Below, piece after piece: positions 12,250 through 25,089 of a DNA stretch of 64,000 nucleotides (position 1 is its first letter; each line of letters starts with the position of its first letter). Source of the stretch: Nymphaea colorata (taxonomy: Eukaryota > Streptophyta > Magnoliopsida > Nymphaeales > Nymphaeaceae); the NCBI RefSeq assembly GCF_008831285.2, contig NC_045138.2, forward strand, positions 42,773,115 through 42,837,114, in the 5' to 3' direction. A program made the position numbers and the translations under genes. A model generated the notes under the pieces. The model saw nothing but the letters and a program-made list of their open reading frames with translations. It had not been told where the DNA came from and did no database searches.

Positions 12250-14327
12250 AAAAAGAGATAGAAAAACTGAGAGAGAGAGAGAAAAGAGAGAGAGAGAGAG
12301 CTGGTCGGCCTACCTTGCTAGTAGATTCTTTTTCTTCTTCCTTTTCTTTTCCAAGCTTATGTAGGAGGTTGGAGAACTCCTTGAAGTTAGCACAGATTCC
12401 TAGATAGCCTTCCAACCTGTAAAAAATTGAAGGCACTAGGATCAAATAGAAAGACTAAAGAAAACAGAAGAGAAGAGAGAGATTACCATTAAAAATTCTA
12501 AGGCACCAGGATCGGCGATGTCTCACACTAAAGGCCTTTTTATTATGGTAAGGAGGCAATATTTTGAAATTTGAAAAGTTTCAAATGATTGACTCTAAGA
12601 GATGAAACCCTCTGATCAACAACCAAGATCTAATGAAGTTAGATTTGGATTCTGATATAGATCTAGATCAAGATCTGACTTGCAAAAGAGATTTGGATTG
12701 GGAAAAAGATCTGAACTAAAGATCCAGACTGAGATTTGGATAGGAGATCTAGATCTGAATAGCATCATTTGGATCTAGACATCAGATTTTGATACAGTTT
12801 TGAACTTGATTTGATGTGAGATAGGTGGGACACCCCAAGTGGATTCTATGTAGGTCAGGTGGGTTCCGACTTAGTGTAGGCATATTGGGCATGGCCTTGG
12901 TCTTGTTTTGGACTCAACTGGATGTAGACTAGACTAGGTTTAGATCAGGCAGCTTTACCTTGGTTCAATTGGGTTCATTTTTTGGCTGGGCTTGGTTCTA
13001 GGCAGGCTTAGGCCATGCTTGAGCTTATTGGGTTTTATTAAGGCATGGGTTATTCTAATTTAGGTTTAGGTTGGTGTAAACTTAGACACATGAATAAATA
13101 ATGCCCATATCAATTTTGGAAAATTTTACTCCTCACATAGAAACTGGGGTTTGGGATCCTGCATGGGTAGGTTGACCACACCAGGACATGGAGGTTCTAG
13201 TGGCACACCAAGTTTGGAAGAACAATTCCAACATTTGCCCATGAAAAAGTGCATTTTTCAAAAGGAATAAGTAAGAAATTGGACCTATAAATTAATAGAA
13301 TGAGGGGAAAAATGGGAAGAATGGATTTTGAACTTGTCTGAGAGAACTAACTTCAATAATATTTGTCTGAATGATCTTGAGCCCACCTACATGAAGAAAT
13401 TTAAAATTGGCTTCCTAGATTGCTCATAAATAAGTTTTGAATTTGCTCGTGATAATGTCTAGAAATGAACACTACTAATTGACTTAAAAATTAGAATTGT
13501 GCTCAATCTGAGGTAAAATTATTCAAATTGATCGCAAGAATACTCGTATCATGCATTGAAGAATAAGTCCCCAGCTTGGTTCGAGCTTACTAGCTCAAAT
13601 CATGTAGAAATTGGGCCAATACAACTGTAGAAATGATCATCAATTTTGTAGATATATTTACTCTAGAGCTCAAATTTGGGTCCCATGACTGGAAAGGACT
13701 TTGGAAATGATATGCTGACACTAGGGAGATCCAAACACAGATCTGGTCAGGGTTGCAGACGTTAAGATAACAGCAAATAGTGGAAACCTAGGAAAAATGG
13801 ATTGTTTCGAGCTAAAATGAGGATGTGAGGTCCATTTTGATTGCTTTTGAGGACTTGAAAGGATGAAATCCATCTTCAATGAATTAATGGCACTTAATCC
13901 TCATGGCTTTCATGGTCTTCCTCTGAAAATTGTTCAAAATAACAAGGTTTAGGGATGAAATGGTCAAATGGACCTAAGGAGTCGACCTAGGGAGCTAGGG
14001 TTTTCTAGGTTCCAATGGGCTAGATAGCTGACTTAAGTAGAAATAAGGTTTTATGGACATGACCTAGGGTTAAGGACCTTACTATGTAAGATTAGTATGC
14101 TGGAGAAAAAACGGTAAAAGTGACCTTTGGACGCCCTAGAATTTGGGGCTTTTTTCTAGGTTTCCAATTATGATGGACCTATTAGGGAGGTATGATGGGA
14201 TGACCTGACTTTGCCCTAGAACCACAGACCAAACAAATGACAAATCTATTTACAAATAACAGTAAAACAGATAAAGCAAGAGTAAAATGCTTATTTTGAG
14301 AGGGAAAAAATTTGAGGTGTTCAAAGA
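12250..14327 (-). repeat. Gypsy-type LTR B, 5' part
   Basis: On the minus strand it starts immediately after a polypurine tract (14,328-14,345) with TCTTTGAACACC, which resembles the TGTTAACACCCC start of the gypsy LTR at 42,649. It shares its first 200 bases and an internal block with fragment A. A GA-rich run lies at about 12,235-12,300. The polypurine tract places the internal region at higher coordinates, so this is a 3' LTR of a minus-strand element. Confidence 0.5.
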
Positions 14328-14345
14328 TGTCCCCTCTTTGCTGCT
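14328..14345 (-). other. Polypurine tract of minus-strand gypsy element
   Basis: The minus strand reads GCAGCAAAGAGGGGACA, nearly the same as the tract GCAAAGAGGGGCA before the LTR at 42,649. This is the primer site for plus-strand DNA synthesis in LTR retrotransposons. Confidence 0.65.
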
Positions 14346-14699
14346 AAGCTGGTCGTGAGGCCCCGTTTTAGTGCCAAAGATATAATGCTCCTAATTTTCT
14401 ACTAGGAAAGCTAGTTGGATTTTGAATGTATGAGCAGAATTTTTAGACTGACTTTTGTTTGGATAAATTTGAAAGAACAAGAGGATATGATAGCATCAGG
14501 ACTAGCCCTCAACTTGATAAGATTGTAAAATAAAGATGCTCCAGTTTGGGAGAAAGGCTTCAAAAAGTTTTATGGTTGCCCTTTTTTTACCTCTTACAAG
14601 TTGAAGCAATTTACACCATTGTAGATTTGTCATGTGATTTTTGGAATGAGTAAGATATTTGATAACAAGTTCAAGTCCAATACACCCATTCTAAACAAA

Positions 14700-15080
14700 G
14701 AAATTGACTTTTCGGTTCAACAAACCCAACCTGAGAGACAAGTTTTAAATTGACCCTCATTCAGGTTCCATCGTACTCAACTTGAACGAAAGAAGGATGT
14801 AAGATTCTTGGTGCAACATGCCCAACCTAGAGATTCTCGGATTCAACACACCCAACCCAAAACGAAAAGGAAGGACTCTCTAGTTTCCTCATGTCAATCT
14901 ACAGAGAGTGGCTGGATGATTCTAGGCTCAACATTAGCACGCTAGAGGCTTTTAGGTTCAACACACTGAACGTAAAAAGAAAAGGAAGCCTATTGATTTA
15001 ATGCACCTAACTAAGAGGTTTTTGGGTTCATCACACTCAACCTCGAGGATGGTGAGGAATTTCCTCATATTCTTCATATC
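14700..15080. repeat. Degenerate tandem repeats, about 28-bp motif
   Basis: A motif close to GGTTCAACACACCCAACC recurs at about 14,714, 14,812, 14,840, 14,958 and 15,025. A longer pairing (TTTCCTCAT followed by TCAATCTACA) recurs at about 14,882 and 15,060. The block lies just internal to the polypurine tract of LTR B, which is the 3' untranslated position. Confidence 0.6.
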
Positions 15081-15386
15081 AATCTACAAAGAGCCAACTT
15101 CTACCTCAACTTTGCTTAAAATTTTACTAAAAAATTCATTCATGATTGTTTAAAAATCAAAATTTCAAATCGAACAACTCAAAAGCCCAAGTTATAAAGG
15201 AAAATTAGGGAGGATTTCACAAAATAGGATATCATTGGAAGTCTCAGTGTTGGCACTAGAAGTGCATAGATAAGCCACTTATTGATAAGAATATGTTGAA
15301 AGATTGAAAAATTGTGATCTGATTTGTTTGAAATAAGATTGGCATTGATGACAAAATGCAACAAGTACTAGGAATGTGTTCTAGAA

Positions 15387-16050
15387 CCTTTGAAAGTGAA
15401 TTGAACTCAAACTAGCATGAATGAACTCAAACTAAACTAGGGGCAAATATATTTATACGTGGTAAACTAACAAATTGAGCTCAAATTCACCTCATGCCCC
15501 TAGAAAATAAGAGAGAAAGTGGTGCTCCAAGGCCTTCAAAACTAAATTGAACTCAAACCAGATTGAATGAACTCAAACCAAACTAAGAGAAGATAGATTA
15601 ATACATGATAAACATGATCCTTAGTTCTGTTTCAGCTCACCACATTGGGTTGAGCACAAATTCAGCAAAGACCCCTGAAAACAGAAGACAATCTAGGTTC
15701 AGGGACATTCACAACTGAATTGAACTCAAATTGAAATGAATAAGCTCAAATTCAAATAAGAGAAGATATATTTAAATATAATGAACATGATTCTAACTCG
15801 ATTCAAGCTGACTCCATTGGGCTGAAATTCAAATTCAGGTCAAACCCTTGAAAAAGAGGAGAAAAAGTGGTTCTTAGGACCTCCAAAACTGAATTGAACT
15901 CAAACTGGTATGAAAAAACACGAAGTAAACTAAGGGAGAATAAAGTTAAACATAAAAAACATGATCCTAGCTTGCTTCGAGCTTACCTAAGCCTCACTGA
16001 ATTGAAATTCAGCATGGACTCTACTAAATAGGAGGGAGAGAGTGACCAAG
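15387..16050. repeat. Four-copy tandem array, 146-175 bp unit
   Basis: Units start near 15,387, 15,533, 15,705 and 15,880. Each contains ACTGAATTGAACTCAAAC or a close variant, then a second GAACTCAAAC-like block, an A/T-rich middle with AACATGATCCTA, and a GAGAAAGTGGTTC-like tail. Copies are visibly diverged. The array lies on the internal side of LTR B. Confidence 0.75.
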
Positions 16051-16279
16051 TAGAAACCTATGAGTTACTTTAGAACTACAATTTGAGTTTTTAACTCAAA
16101 GTAAATGAAATAATACCATTTTCTACTAATAACTCAAAGTAAGTGAAATAATACTATTTTCTCACTAAGGTAAACCTATCTGGGACTTAGTTGATCTTAA
16201 AGGTATACAATTGAACTAAAACTATATAGTTTTAGGTACTTGCTGGTGAGCTGATGTTAACTACCCTCAATGACTTGTA

Positions 16280-16519
16280 GCGCTAAGAATTACCTTATTT
16301 TAGTTTGTCCTAAATTATTACCAGGGTTTCTGAGATTTTTTGATAGTTAGGGGTAAAATTATTATTTGACATGATGGTAGCTACCTATGATTAGGTGTGA
16401 CCCTAGTTTTCTATGGCTGGCTCCTTATTTGAAATCAGTTTTGAAAGCTTAGTTCAAAACCTTTTTGTAGAAGATAAAATGGTAATTCGGTCATGATGGA
16501 TTATTTTTGGGTGTTTACA
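16280..16519 (-). repeat. LTR-start-like end C
   Basis: On the minus strand it begins TGTAAACACCC at 16,519 and contains TACCATTTT and AACTAGGGTCAC blocks like those at LTR starts A and B. No polypurine tract precedes it. It may be a fragment of another member of the same family. Confidence 0.35.
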
Positions 16520-17965
16520 CATACTTTCCAAGTTTACAATGACACTATTTATTGAGGTGAGCTTTAGATGGGGAAAACTCAACCCTCCCTTATTTCTGTT
16601 CCCTTACCACTGTGAAATCGAGTCCTCTGTTACATCATTTCCTTTTTGCTATTCTAACTAGTTCGATGAGGAGGCCTTCATGGTTGTTTCCAAGTCCTCT
16701 AAAAGGCAGGTAGCCTTATTTTAGAAGCAGATAAAATCAGCTTAATTTTCTTGAGTAGCTTGTGGAGTAGATGATGCTTGAAGGAGGAATCACCGATGCA
16801 ACTGCCAAGTTTAAATATTGTGGCCCTTTTCAAGGAGTCACCACATGTACTTGCTTGGTTGGGTCTTCCAATCCCAAGACCATTAGGCCTTCATTGAGAT
16901 CAACCTCATCTAATTTCTGGGTTCTCGGCATAGCCATGATGAGAGATGGATGAGAGATCATAGGTTACAACAAGCATTCCTTTAGGACTTTGGCCAACAC
17001 TGTGGTAATGACACCATCTCTACTCCACTTCATTCATTGATGCAAAGTTGAGGGTACATGTTTACATGCAAAAATTTTCAACCTTGCTCATAGTGTGTTG
17101 ATTTGGGAACTAAAATATATATTCGCCTCTATTTTCCTTCTGTGGGAATCCAAGAGCTATGACTTGACCTGTTGGTACAAGGTCTGACCATTCATGGCAC
17201 CTTTTCTAGGGACAATCATACCAAGGACTAGACTTTATGTTCTAAATCTTATGAACTAAATGTTTGAAACCTAAGAAAGTGAGTATTCCCTGAAGTTGAA
17301 ATGATGCAAATCTTAAAATCTAATTTGGATCTTTAGAAATGAGACGTGTAAACAAAGAGAATCAAATTGAAATTTGTTCATGCACACTTCATCATAGATC
17401 CATGCAAAATGATGAGCTAAGTAAAAAATGATGCATACAAACTAGTTTAAGTAGACTTAAAGTCTGCTCTCTATCAGGTTTAGGGTAAGGGACATTGACC
17501 TAGAGTTAAGGAGATGGAATTTAGATCAAAATATTTGATCTTGATACAAGAGACATGACTCAAATATTAGTGATTCTCATAAAAATTTGATTCTTGGTTT
17601 GAAATGGGGGTGATGGTAAAGATCTTAAATATTTTGATTCAAGATTTGTAATTCATAACTTCAGAGAAAAGACCCAATAGGTTAAATTCTCATTCTCATA
17701 AATCCAAAAATGATTATATAGATCCACATTTGGTGTTTGGTATACTTGATCTAAGATCCTTCATCCACAATCCAATATTCAAGATCTAAACTCATAGTGA
17801 ACCTAAGGTAGACTGGCTAAAAAGGATGGATGTAGAGACTAATGCCTACCTGTATGGGTTTGCATTTAGATCAAGCCTAGCTGCATGGAAACTGAACTTG
17901 GCCATGGTTCATATCTAGTTTTATGTGATCCATGTTGAGGTCTTTCAATATTTAAATAATTTTGA
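16520..17965. other. Repeat-like DNA, nothing recognised
   Basis: Composition resembles the neighbouring LTR DNA. No domain could be read on either strand. Confidence 0.3.
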
Positions 17966-18059
17966 GTTGTCATCTACATAAAGCAATATGATAGTAGTAG
18001 CTTCCTTCTGCTTCTTGACAAAGATCGAATGATCAGTATTCCTTCTGTTGAAACCAATA
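17966..18059 (-). pseudogene. Ty1/copia reverse-transcriptase scrap
   Basis: The minus strand encodes about 31 residues running from GFNRRNTDHSIFVKK to LLYVDD. DHS-F----- followed by LLYVDD is the catalytic-core pattern of copia reverse transcriptase, and YVDD is the polymerase active-site box (17,969-17,980). No neighbouring copia domain could be read in the same frame, so this is a small isolated remnant. Confidence 0.65.
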
Positions 18060-19299
18060 TCTAACAACCCAAAATGCCCTCACAACTTTGAATCCTTCAA
18101 GGAGGGAATTCGTAAAGGAAAGCATAACATAGTTCATATCATTTCTTAAAGAGGGGAACTCGTCAAGCTCTTATGGAAAGGATCAATTCCAATTGAATGG
18201 CATTAATGTTACCAAAAGAAGAATTCATGCCATTCGTCTAAAATGCCTGGTTTGAGAATAAGGCAAGTCCTTGGATGTAGTGGCTAGTGAATCACTAATC
18301 AAAGAGCGAGTTTTGGAGAATTTATTCATCTTTTTGGTGGCAAATGAATCACTAATCAAAGGGTGAATAGGCACGAGGTTGAATAAGTTGGTGGAATCCA
18401 CAAATGTAACGCCTGGTGAATCGCTTCTTCTTCTTCCACAAAGATTCAGACAAAACTATGCATGGATGGAGTGAGTCATAATGCATTTCTTTTTTCTAAA
18501 CAAAATCGTAGCATCCAATGCTTAGAGAGTGTTGCTTGCGACTGAAATTGACTATAGTGTCTAACATAAGAGCAAGTGTAGATTCTGAAAGTTAGAATAA
18601 TGGGTCAAGTAGGAATTTCTTCGTTTGAGTTTCTGAAGGGGGTTCGCCTAGTTTTTTTAAGGTACTGTAGAAGCATCAACCTCTTTTTGACGCTAAGTGC
18701 ACAAGCACCTAAAGGATTACTGGAACCAACCATCACTACTGTAGGGCTCTATTGGTCAATCCTGCCACCTCAGACTCCTATTTTTCTCATCTCTCTTTTT
18801 CCTTAGGTAAGGATAGGAGCAGAATAGTTTGCTTTGCAACAGAAATAGGTCAGCTACCGACTGAATAATGGGCTTGTCATTTCCTTGATCTTAGTACAAC
18901 ATCAAAATTGATATTTTTCTCATAGCTCATGCTTTAAAGCAGATGAATGGAAAAGGAAAAATAACTAAAGGAATGTTGTCAATGCATTCACTTAGGGTGT
19001 GTGAAAGTAATCTCATTAAGAGACTAGTGCTTGTCAAATTTGCCTTGATTATAAGACTGGCTTTCCATGTCCTTGCTAAAGGCCTTTCTCTCATGTTGTA
19101 GGCTGGTTGAAATGAATCATATAATGTTTCCTTTACCTATTTTTGTGCTTTAGAGGGAATGAATTCAACAATTCCATGAGCGGTGGTTGGAGCAGACCTT
19201 TATGTAAGGAATGACATTGATCTTTGATTCAAGTCTCGTCTTTTGAGCATACAACTGGACTAATAAATGTAAATTGAGATCCATAGTTATCTACTACCT
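18060..19299. other. Nothing recognised
   Basis: No convincing coding or repeat boundary. A short direct repeat (AATCACTAATCAAAG) occurs at about 18,291 and 18,347. Confidence 0.3.
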
Positions 19300-20030
19300 A
19301 CGACATTGCAAATGGATAAGAATGCATGGAATAAATGATAGTAGAGGTAGAGATATGCCTGTTCCGGTTTGAGTGAAAGTGGAGAGCAGACGGTAGATAA
19401 CAAATGCATTGGAAAAATGAAGCTGAAGTGGTAGAGGAATAGTTATGATGGATGGCTTTCAAGCAAGTTCTAGCTTTCGAGCCCGAAATAGCAGGGATGA
19501 TGCCAGCAAGGAAAAAGTCACTAACTCCTAGTGACCCTATCAACCTCTCTATAGTCTACTAGCTGACTGACCTACTGACTGAACAACTGGATATTAATCA
19601 AACCTTGCTGCTGATTCAAGTGCAGCACATATCTCCACTAGTGAGCTGCTCCCCTTCGGCACTGTCCCCAAAAACTTCTTCTTGCTATGGTTGATATCAT
19701 TATGATAAATCAATGGGACTTGGCCAAAAAGTGGTCTTGCCTTTATCATTAGCTTGGTCATCCCCATTTTTGGTGTTCCAGCCCTTTCAATGGCTCCCTT
19801 AATGTATGTACCAAGAAGCAGCCTCAAAGAGGGTGCCTTCACTCATGCATGAAGAGCTAGCGAGGGGAACAGTGGAGCTCCAATCAAAGAAGCACTGCCT
19901 AGCATATGGCTAGTTCTATCCTAAAGCACTCACTTCACAGCAAGCACTTTGCTAAGCAACCAAAGGCGTTACCCAGGTGTCCATAGTGATAGAAAGAGGG
20001 GGAACAAGAGCGAGTGCTTATTCAATCAAA
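19300..20030. other. Organelle-like sequence (possible NUMT)
   Basis: Base composition and word use change here. The segment is less AT-biased and contains stretches such as AAGCACTCACTTCACAGC and GAAAGAGGGGGAAC that remind me of angiosperm mitochondrial spacer DNA. Two minus-strand open frames (19,298-19,543 and 19,594-19,842) encode nothing I recognise. This is an impression, not a match. Confidence 0.2.
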
Positions 20031-20144
20031 GTATGAGTTCACAAACAAGATACACACTTAACAAATAAGCTATGTTTTGATGTATGTTTTGATGTAACCT
20101 GACCTCAAAGTAGGAGTGCTTTCTGAAGGATTGTGATGATGATC

Positions 20145-20632
20145 TAATGCCAACTATAAGAACCTCATGACTCCATTGAAGTAAGAGCTTCGATTTGTGA
20201 GTTCCTTTAAGCTTGGTTTGCAAGTGTTTTGCATTACCTTATACGATCTTTTTGATGAATGGGAGATCCTATAAAATGACAAGCATTTCGTAAACAATTA
20301 AGTGTTTTGTCTGAATCAGTAATAGCAACTCCATTTTTGAAACCAACTAGATAGACTTTGAAATGGTGAGTAGGTACCCGATGGTCTAGATGTGTGTTCG
20401 TACTCAGTAATTTGCAATTTTGTTGATTATGGATTTAACCTCTCCATGCACTACTTGTCCTTCTAGGATCTTGCAAGTGTGAAAAGCCAAAGTGAGATGA
20501 GTATGCTTTACTTACTAAAAGTGATGAGCTAATTTGACAAGACAAGAAGACTTTGTTTTGACGTGACATGACCTTAGATAAGAACCTCATGACTCAATTA
20601 AAGTCAGAGCTTTGCCTTGCGAGTTCCCTTAC
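20145..20632. repeat. Pair of 65-bp direct repeats 420 bp apart
   Basis: AAGAACCTCATGACT, then AAGT-AGAGCTT and GCGAGTTCC-like words, occur at about 20,157-20,210 and again at about 20,580-20,632, with about 85% similarity by eye. Confidence 0.6.
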
Positions 20633-20715
20633 ACGTACAAAGTACTTTCAAATTTGAACTTAAGATGTGGCAACGTGTGAAACTCCTAAGAGATTGGCAT
20701 TGGCTTGTGGGTTCA

Positions 20716-21690
20716 TGTTCGCACCCCACCCCATCCTTGGGGGCATTGTTGTGAATCAACAAGAATTCCAAATTTGGTTTCCAGAAAAATTTCAAGAGAA
20801 AGGTATCCACCCATCGGAACAAGATCCAACCATTCCTGCCACCTTTAATAAGGGTAATCGGACCAAGGACTAAGCATTTCTCAGATCATGTACAAGTCAT
20901 TTGATGCAATCCTTTATGTTTATAAAGGGTTGAATTTGAAATTGAAAATTCATTTTGAATTTGGTTTTGAACAAGCAATTTTTAAGCTTGTTTTAGACAA
21001 ACTGGAATAGAATTTGGACAAGTTATTTGAAAAGTTAACCTGTTTTCACAAGTTATTTGAAAATTCAATTTGCACTTAGGAGTTTGGGAAAATTGAAGGA
21101 TATCCAAGATGGAAGACCATTACTTTGGTAAAACATGTGCCATTTGGCAAGAATATTGGAAATTGATTTGGGTTGTGATTTTGGCCCAAGATTTTGCTTG
21201 ATAATTTGAAAATTTAGATTCGAAAATTTGATAGATAATTGAGAATTTGGCTTGAAAAATTGGAGGTTTTTGTGATTGGGATCTAATTCCTTGTTGTGAA
21301 CTCAAGATCATCCCATGATTTTAGATTGAAATTGTGATGAACTTGTGATCAAATTTTTAAGAAAAATGGCTAAGTTGACTTAGCAAATGGATCAAATTTT
21401 GGAGAAAATGTTGAACTTTCTTAGCAAATGAATGATTTTGAATTCTATTTTTGCCAAATCATGTGATTAGGTTTAAGAGATATGAACTTAATTTTCAAAT
21501 GAGTTCTCTTTTTAGAGAAAAGTTGAGAGCAAGTAAAACTCACTCTTTTGATGAAGATTCCAAATTGCTAGATAATATGTTTTCAAAAGTATCTAGACCA
21601 AATTAGGATATGATGCTATTTGTGTTTTCTTTTGAAACTTAGTGAGATTTCCAAGTTCTTGTTGCAATATGACTTGGTTAGCTTGACTTG
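20716..21690 (-). repeat. 3' LTR remnant of minus gypsy
   Basis: It matches 25,111-26,090 of the 5' LTR, and the reverse complement of about 32,300-33,156 of the plus element's LTR. The outer end (plus strand TGTTCGCACCCCACC) pairs with GGTGGGGTGCGAACA at 33,142-33,156. Homology stops at about 21,690, where protease sequence begins. Confidence 0.8.
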
Positions 21691-21915
21691 GTATGTCCCA
21701 ATCTATCATACCCATGAATGAAAATTGATGATGGGGTGTAGTTACCTTGCCTTAATACCCAATGTGCGAGTTGTTTGTTGTGGACAAATGTTTAGGCTGG
21801 CTCCTCCATCAATGAAAACAAGAGAAACTCTAATACACATTGTCTCAACCCTGTGTGCATGACATCATTGTGTAATGTGCCTCCATTTGGTAGATCTTCA
21901 ACACAAAACATGATT
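21691..21915 (-). pseudogene. Gypsy aspartic protease fragment
   Basis: The minus strand reads DLPNGGTLHNDV, then a DGGAS active-site block (21,799-21,810) in a shifted frame, then YTPSSIFIHGYDRLG. This parallels the plus copy at 39,790-39,990. The protease would cleave the Gag-Pol polyprotein. It has frameshifts and is cut off at the deletion junction near 21,690. Unlike the plus copy, it keeps the second glycine of the active site. Confidence 0.7.
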
Positions 21916-21999
21916 GGGCTCATTCATCTCTCTTATTACGGCTAAATTTCTCCATTTTGATTTGAGGTGGAGAATTTAGTTCCTCAAAGATTTCTTCTA

Positions 22000-23430
22000 A
22001 AGGTTTGAGATCTCATATCTGCCACCCTTTGATTAACCTCTGAATATTATGCTTGCTCAATCCAGCCTATTCATTGGCGGATCCTTTCTCATGTCTAGAA
22101 AGCAACCTAAAGAAATCCAATGATGCTTTTTCCTTTCTATCTACCACCATGATTTGATGACCTTGTAAAAATCTGACCATTGTGGCCATTCATTTTCCAT
22201 GCTTAGAAAAAGGATTTTTGAGAATGTCTAGCTATTCACTGATTGCCTTGACTATTTCTTTGTCAACTGCATCTTGTACAATGTTTTTAAGCACAAAGAA
22301 ATCTTTTGTATAATGTCCTGGGGCACGATGAAATTTCTAAAATTGCTCTCTGTTTTTATTAGTGGAGGATTGAAAACTTTAAGAAGAAACAGAGTACCTC
22401 TTTCAACTAGCTCATTCATGATTTCTTCGTAGCTCTACAATAATGAGGTAAATTTTCTATCATATCCCCAACAAGGATGTTCGTTCTTGGTGCACTGCTG
22501 TTGTGGCTTCACATGCTACTCCCTTATTCATGAAGGTAGCAGTCTTGGCTATGATATTGGTCAAAGCAGTCTAACTTCTGCTACTTTTGTTGGCATCTTT
22601 TTTTAATTTTATTGGGATAACAACATCAAAAGCTCCATTTTCAATCCCTGCCTTGATGCATTCAGCTTTCTTGGTGAGATCGATGAAAGATTTGATTGGA
22701 GCATTAGAAATGAGTCTCCTTAATGGTTGTGTCAATTTTTTGGTGATCAGTCCCAATGCATGGGAGTAGGAGATTAGGTCTCTCATCTTATTGCAAGAGG
22801 ACCTCAATCTTTGAATAAAATCTTTGACCTTTTTACTTGGTCTCTGCTTTAAATAGCATAAAGTGGTGATTGTTACTACAGTTTTGACATTCTGAATAAA
22901 TGTTTCAATGAAAAGGTTGATCAATCTATAAAAAAATTTCAGCTCCAGAGGATTAATGTGCTCCTGGTACCATTGTGCTGCAATTCATTCTAAACTCCTT
23001 GGGAAGCATCGAAAGAGAACTCTATGATTGTTATAGAACTTGTAGCATTCTATAAAGAACATGACAAATTGTGCCTTCGGGTCTCCATAGCCATCAAATT
23101 TAATGAATTTCTTAGGCAAGTTCTTGATGCGCTTGTCATTTTCGAAGCTTTTATAAAAATCTTCACATGTACAATTTCTTGTGTTCTTGCCTTTAAGTTG
23201 AACTGCATTTAACTTGTTTTCAACTTCCTAGATCTTAGCCTTCTAGGATTCTCCCTTCTTCCTTTCCTTTGGAGTCTTTTGTTCCTCTTCACTACTTGAT
23301 TCCGTAGTAGTGTCTTCGAAAGAACTGGAGTTGCTTGATTAAGATTTATTTTTCTTCTTCCCTTTATTTTTGGCTTTTTCTTCATGAGCTTGCTCTTCAT
23401 TGAACATGATCATGTACTTCTCAAATCTCT
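22000..23430 (-). pseudogene. Gypsy gag remnant, minus copy
   Basis: The minus strand encodes IAAQWYQEHINPLEL, then FIETFIQNV and KQRPSKKVKDFIQRLRS, the retrotransposon Gag core pattern (W-Y, F-E-F, E-V-D-x-I-R-W). The longest open stretch is 22,571-22,924. Downstream, at about 22,240-22,350, is FHRAPGHYTKDFFVLKNIVQD, which aligns with FHRALGHDTEDCLVLKNIV in the plus copy. Gag forms the particle shell. The frame is broken by several stops, so the product cannot be made whole. No insertion interrupts gag here, so this copy shows the uninterrupted state of the site that the Harbinger-like element entered in the plus copy. Confidence 0.75.
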
Positions 23431-23465
23431 TGTATTCTTCATACTCCAGATCACTTGCTTCCATC

Positions 23466-24136
23466 CTAGGAGTTATACTTGAGGAAGACTCTTCTTAGTT
23501 TCTCTTGTTCCATCTCGATTTTCTTTCTTTGTTGGCCTTTAGTCTCCACCATAAAGCAGATGTATCTTGGCTTGATGACTTCTTGGTTAAAGAAGTCCCA
23601 AATGATGGCAGAATTGTCCACTCCCTCCATCTTTGCACGATAATGCTCCACAATGGATAACAGGCCATCAGTGTTTTGAAAATGACATGATTCTAGACCC
23701 AATGCTTGTAGAATTATGATTGTAATGTGGAGACCCATCTTTCTATTGAGTCTGCATTCCCAATTGAAAGTTTCGTCAATCCTTGGTAAAGGAGTGCCAA
23801 TGCTGCCATTGTTATGCATACATGACAGACTTTGACGTGCCCCTATTTTCTAAGGAGGTGAGCTGTGCGAAAATCCATATATGTTCTCTATTGTTGAAGA
23901 ATATGAGACCCATGGTACAAGTTACCATGGAATTCTTATATTTGTTTGTAGCACTTCTAGAGAGTGAAGCAAAATTGACGTATTGGGAATATGCTTCACT
24001 AAGTTGTTCATCCATGGTGATTGTTATTTCATCCTATGGGAATCAAAATGTGTTGGTCCTTGAGTTACATCTTTCTTCAACTATATGGATTAGACTATCG
24101 TTGATGGGCTACATTGCTAGATTGACTGCTTTTTGA
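23466..24136 (-). pseudogene. ORF1 with plant mobile domain, minus copy
   Basis: The minus strand begins near FSDHLEDRGLQKAVNLAM at about 24,136, continues NDSLIHIVEERCNSRTNTF and EITITMDEQL, and then IGTPLPRIDETFNWE and RKKIEMEQEKLRRVF at the low end. The GEMTITL-type block is the hallmark of the plant mobile (aminotransferase-like) domain. Relative to the plus copy it lacks about 150 bp between the EITITMDE and SQYVN blocks. Several stops replace Trp or Gln codons of the plus copy. Confidence 0.65.
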
Positions 24137-25089
24137 AGACCACGATCTTCTAAGTGGTCTGAGAACATATACTGAAAGGTTGGATACCATAAAAGATACC
24201 ACTGAGGTAGGTAGACTCCACTTGGGATGACGCGAAGTCTAGATTGACCTTGACATGACCCAAATAGGATGGATCATAGTGAAAAATGCCTTTTTAGTCC
24301 ATCTAGATAAGAAAAAGTGTTAGATATTGACATAAATTGACCCAATAGAGACTTGAAAAGAGTTTGACATTGGGTTTGCACATGGACTTGGAAACAAAGT
24401 AGGGCGTTCCATCTCATACATCCAAGCAAGTAGCTGAAGAAAAATTAAACAATTGATAATGCATTTCCCAGGAGTCTTGTCTATATGCATCATTTTGAAA
24501 ATTGGTCTTGGAACCAATGAGGAACAAATGGGTTGCCTGACCTAGATTTATCCAAAATTTGAAGTATGCTATTTACCAAATCTATGGTACTGGTATAGAC
24601 TTCTCCAAGGGTTTTCTATATTTGAGCTCCCCAATTGTCCTTGTTCACGCAATGTTATACTGGGACTATTGTCTATTTTAGTATTAACGGAAGGACTTCT
24701 CAGTCCAATTAGGTGGTCCAGTTGTAAGGCTATATCTTGGACTAATGTTCTAAAAATGGTGCGACGACATGATGATTGAGACATGATATAAGGATGGATT
24801 ATTTTTCAAATTCATGATAAGATGTGAAATAGATGGCTTTATTGCATGGATTGCTAAGATATAGATTTGAAAATTGAAGAGCATACATGGGCTCCATACA
24901 ACTTATAAATTGAGGAGGTGTAGGATAATTTATAGAACCAAAGGGAACATGAAATCTCCTCAATTAATTGTAGATGCATACAAATATGATGCCGACAGGT
25001 ATGATCATGAAAGGTTTCATGCAATTGATATCCAGCATTGTGAAAATGACTTGTATGTGATCCAAGAAATCCTTAGACGAATGTTGATG

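Noticed and set aside
23783-24136. Plus-strand open frame of 117 codons
   Set aside because: It is the antisense shadow of the minus-strand mobile-domain ORF1.
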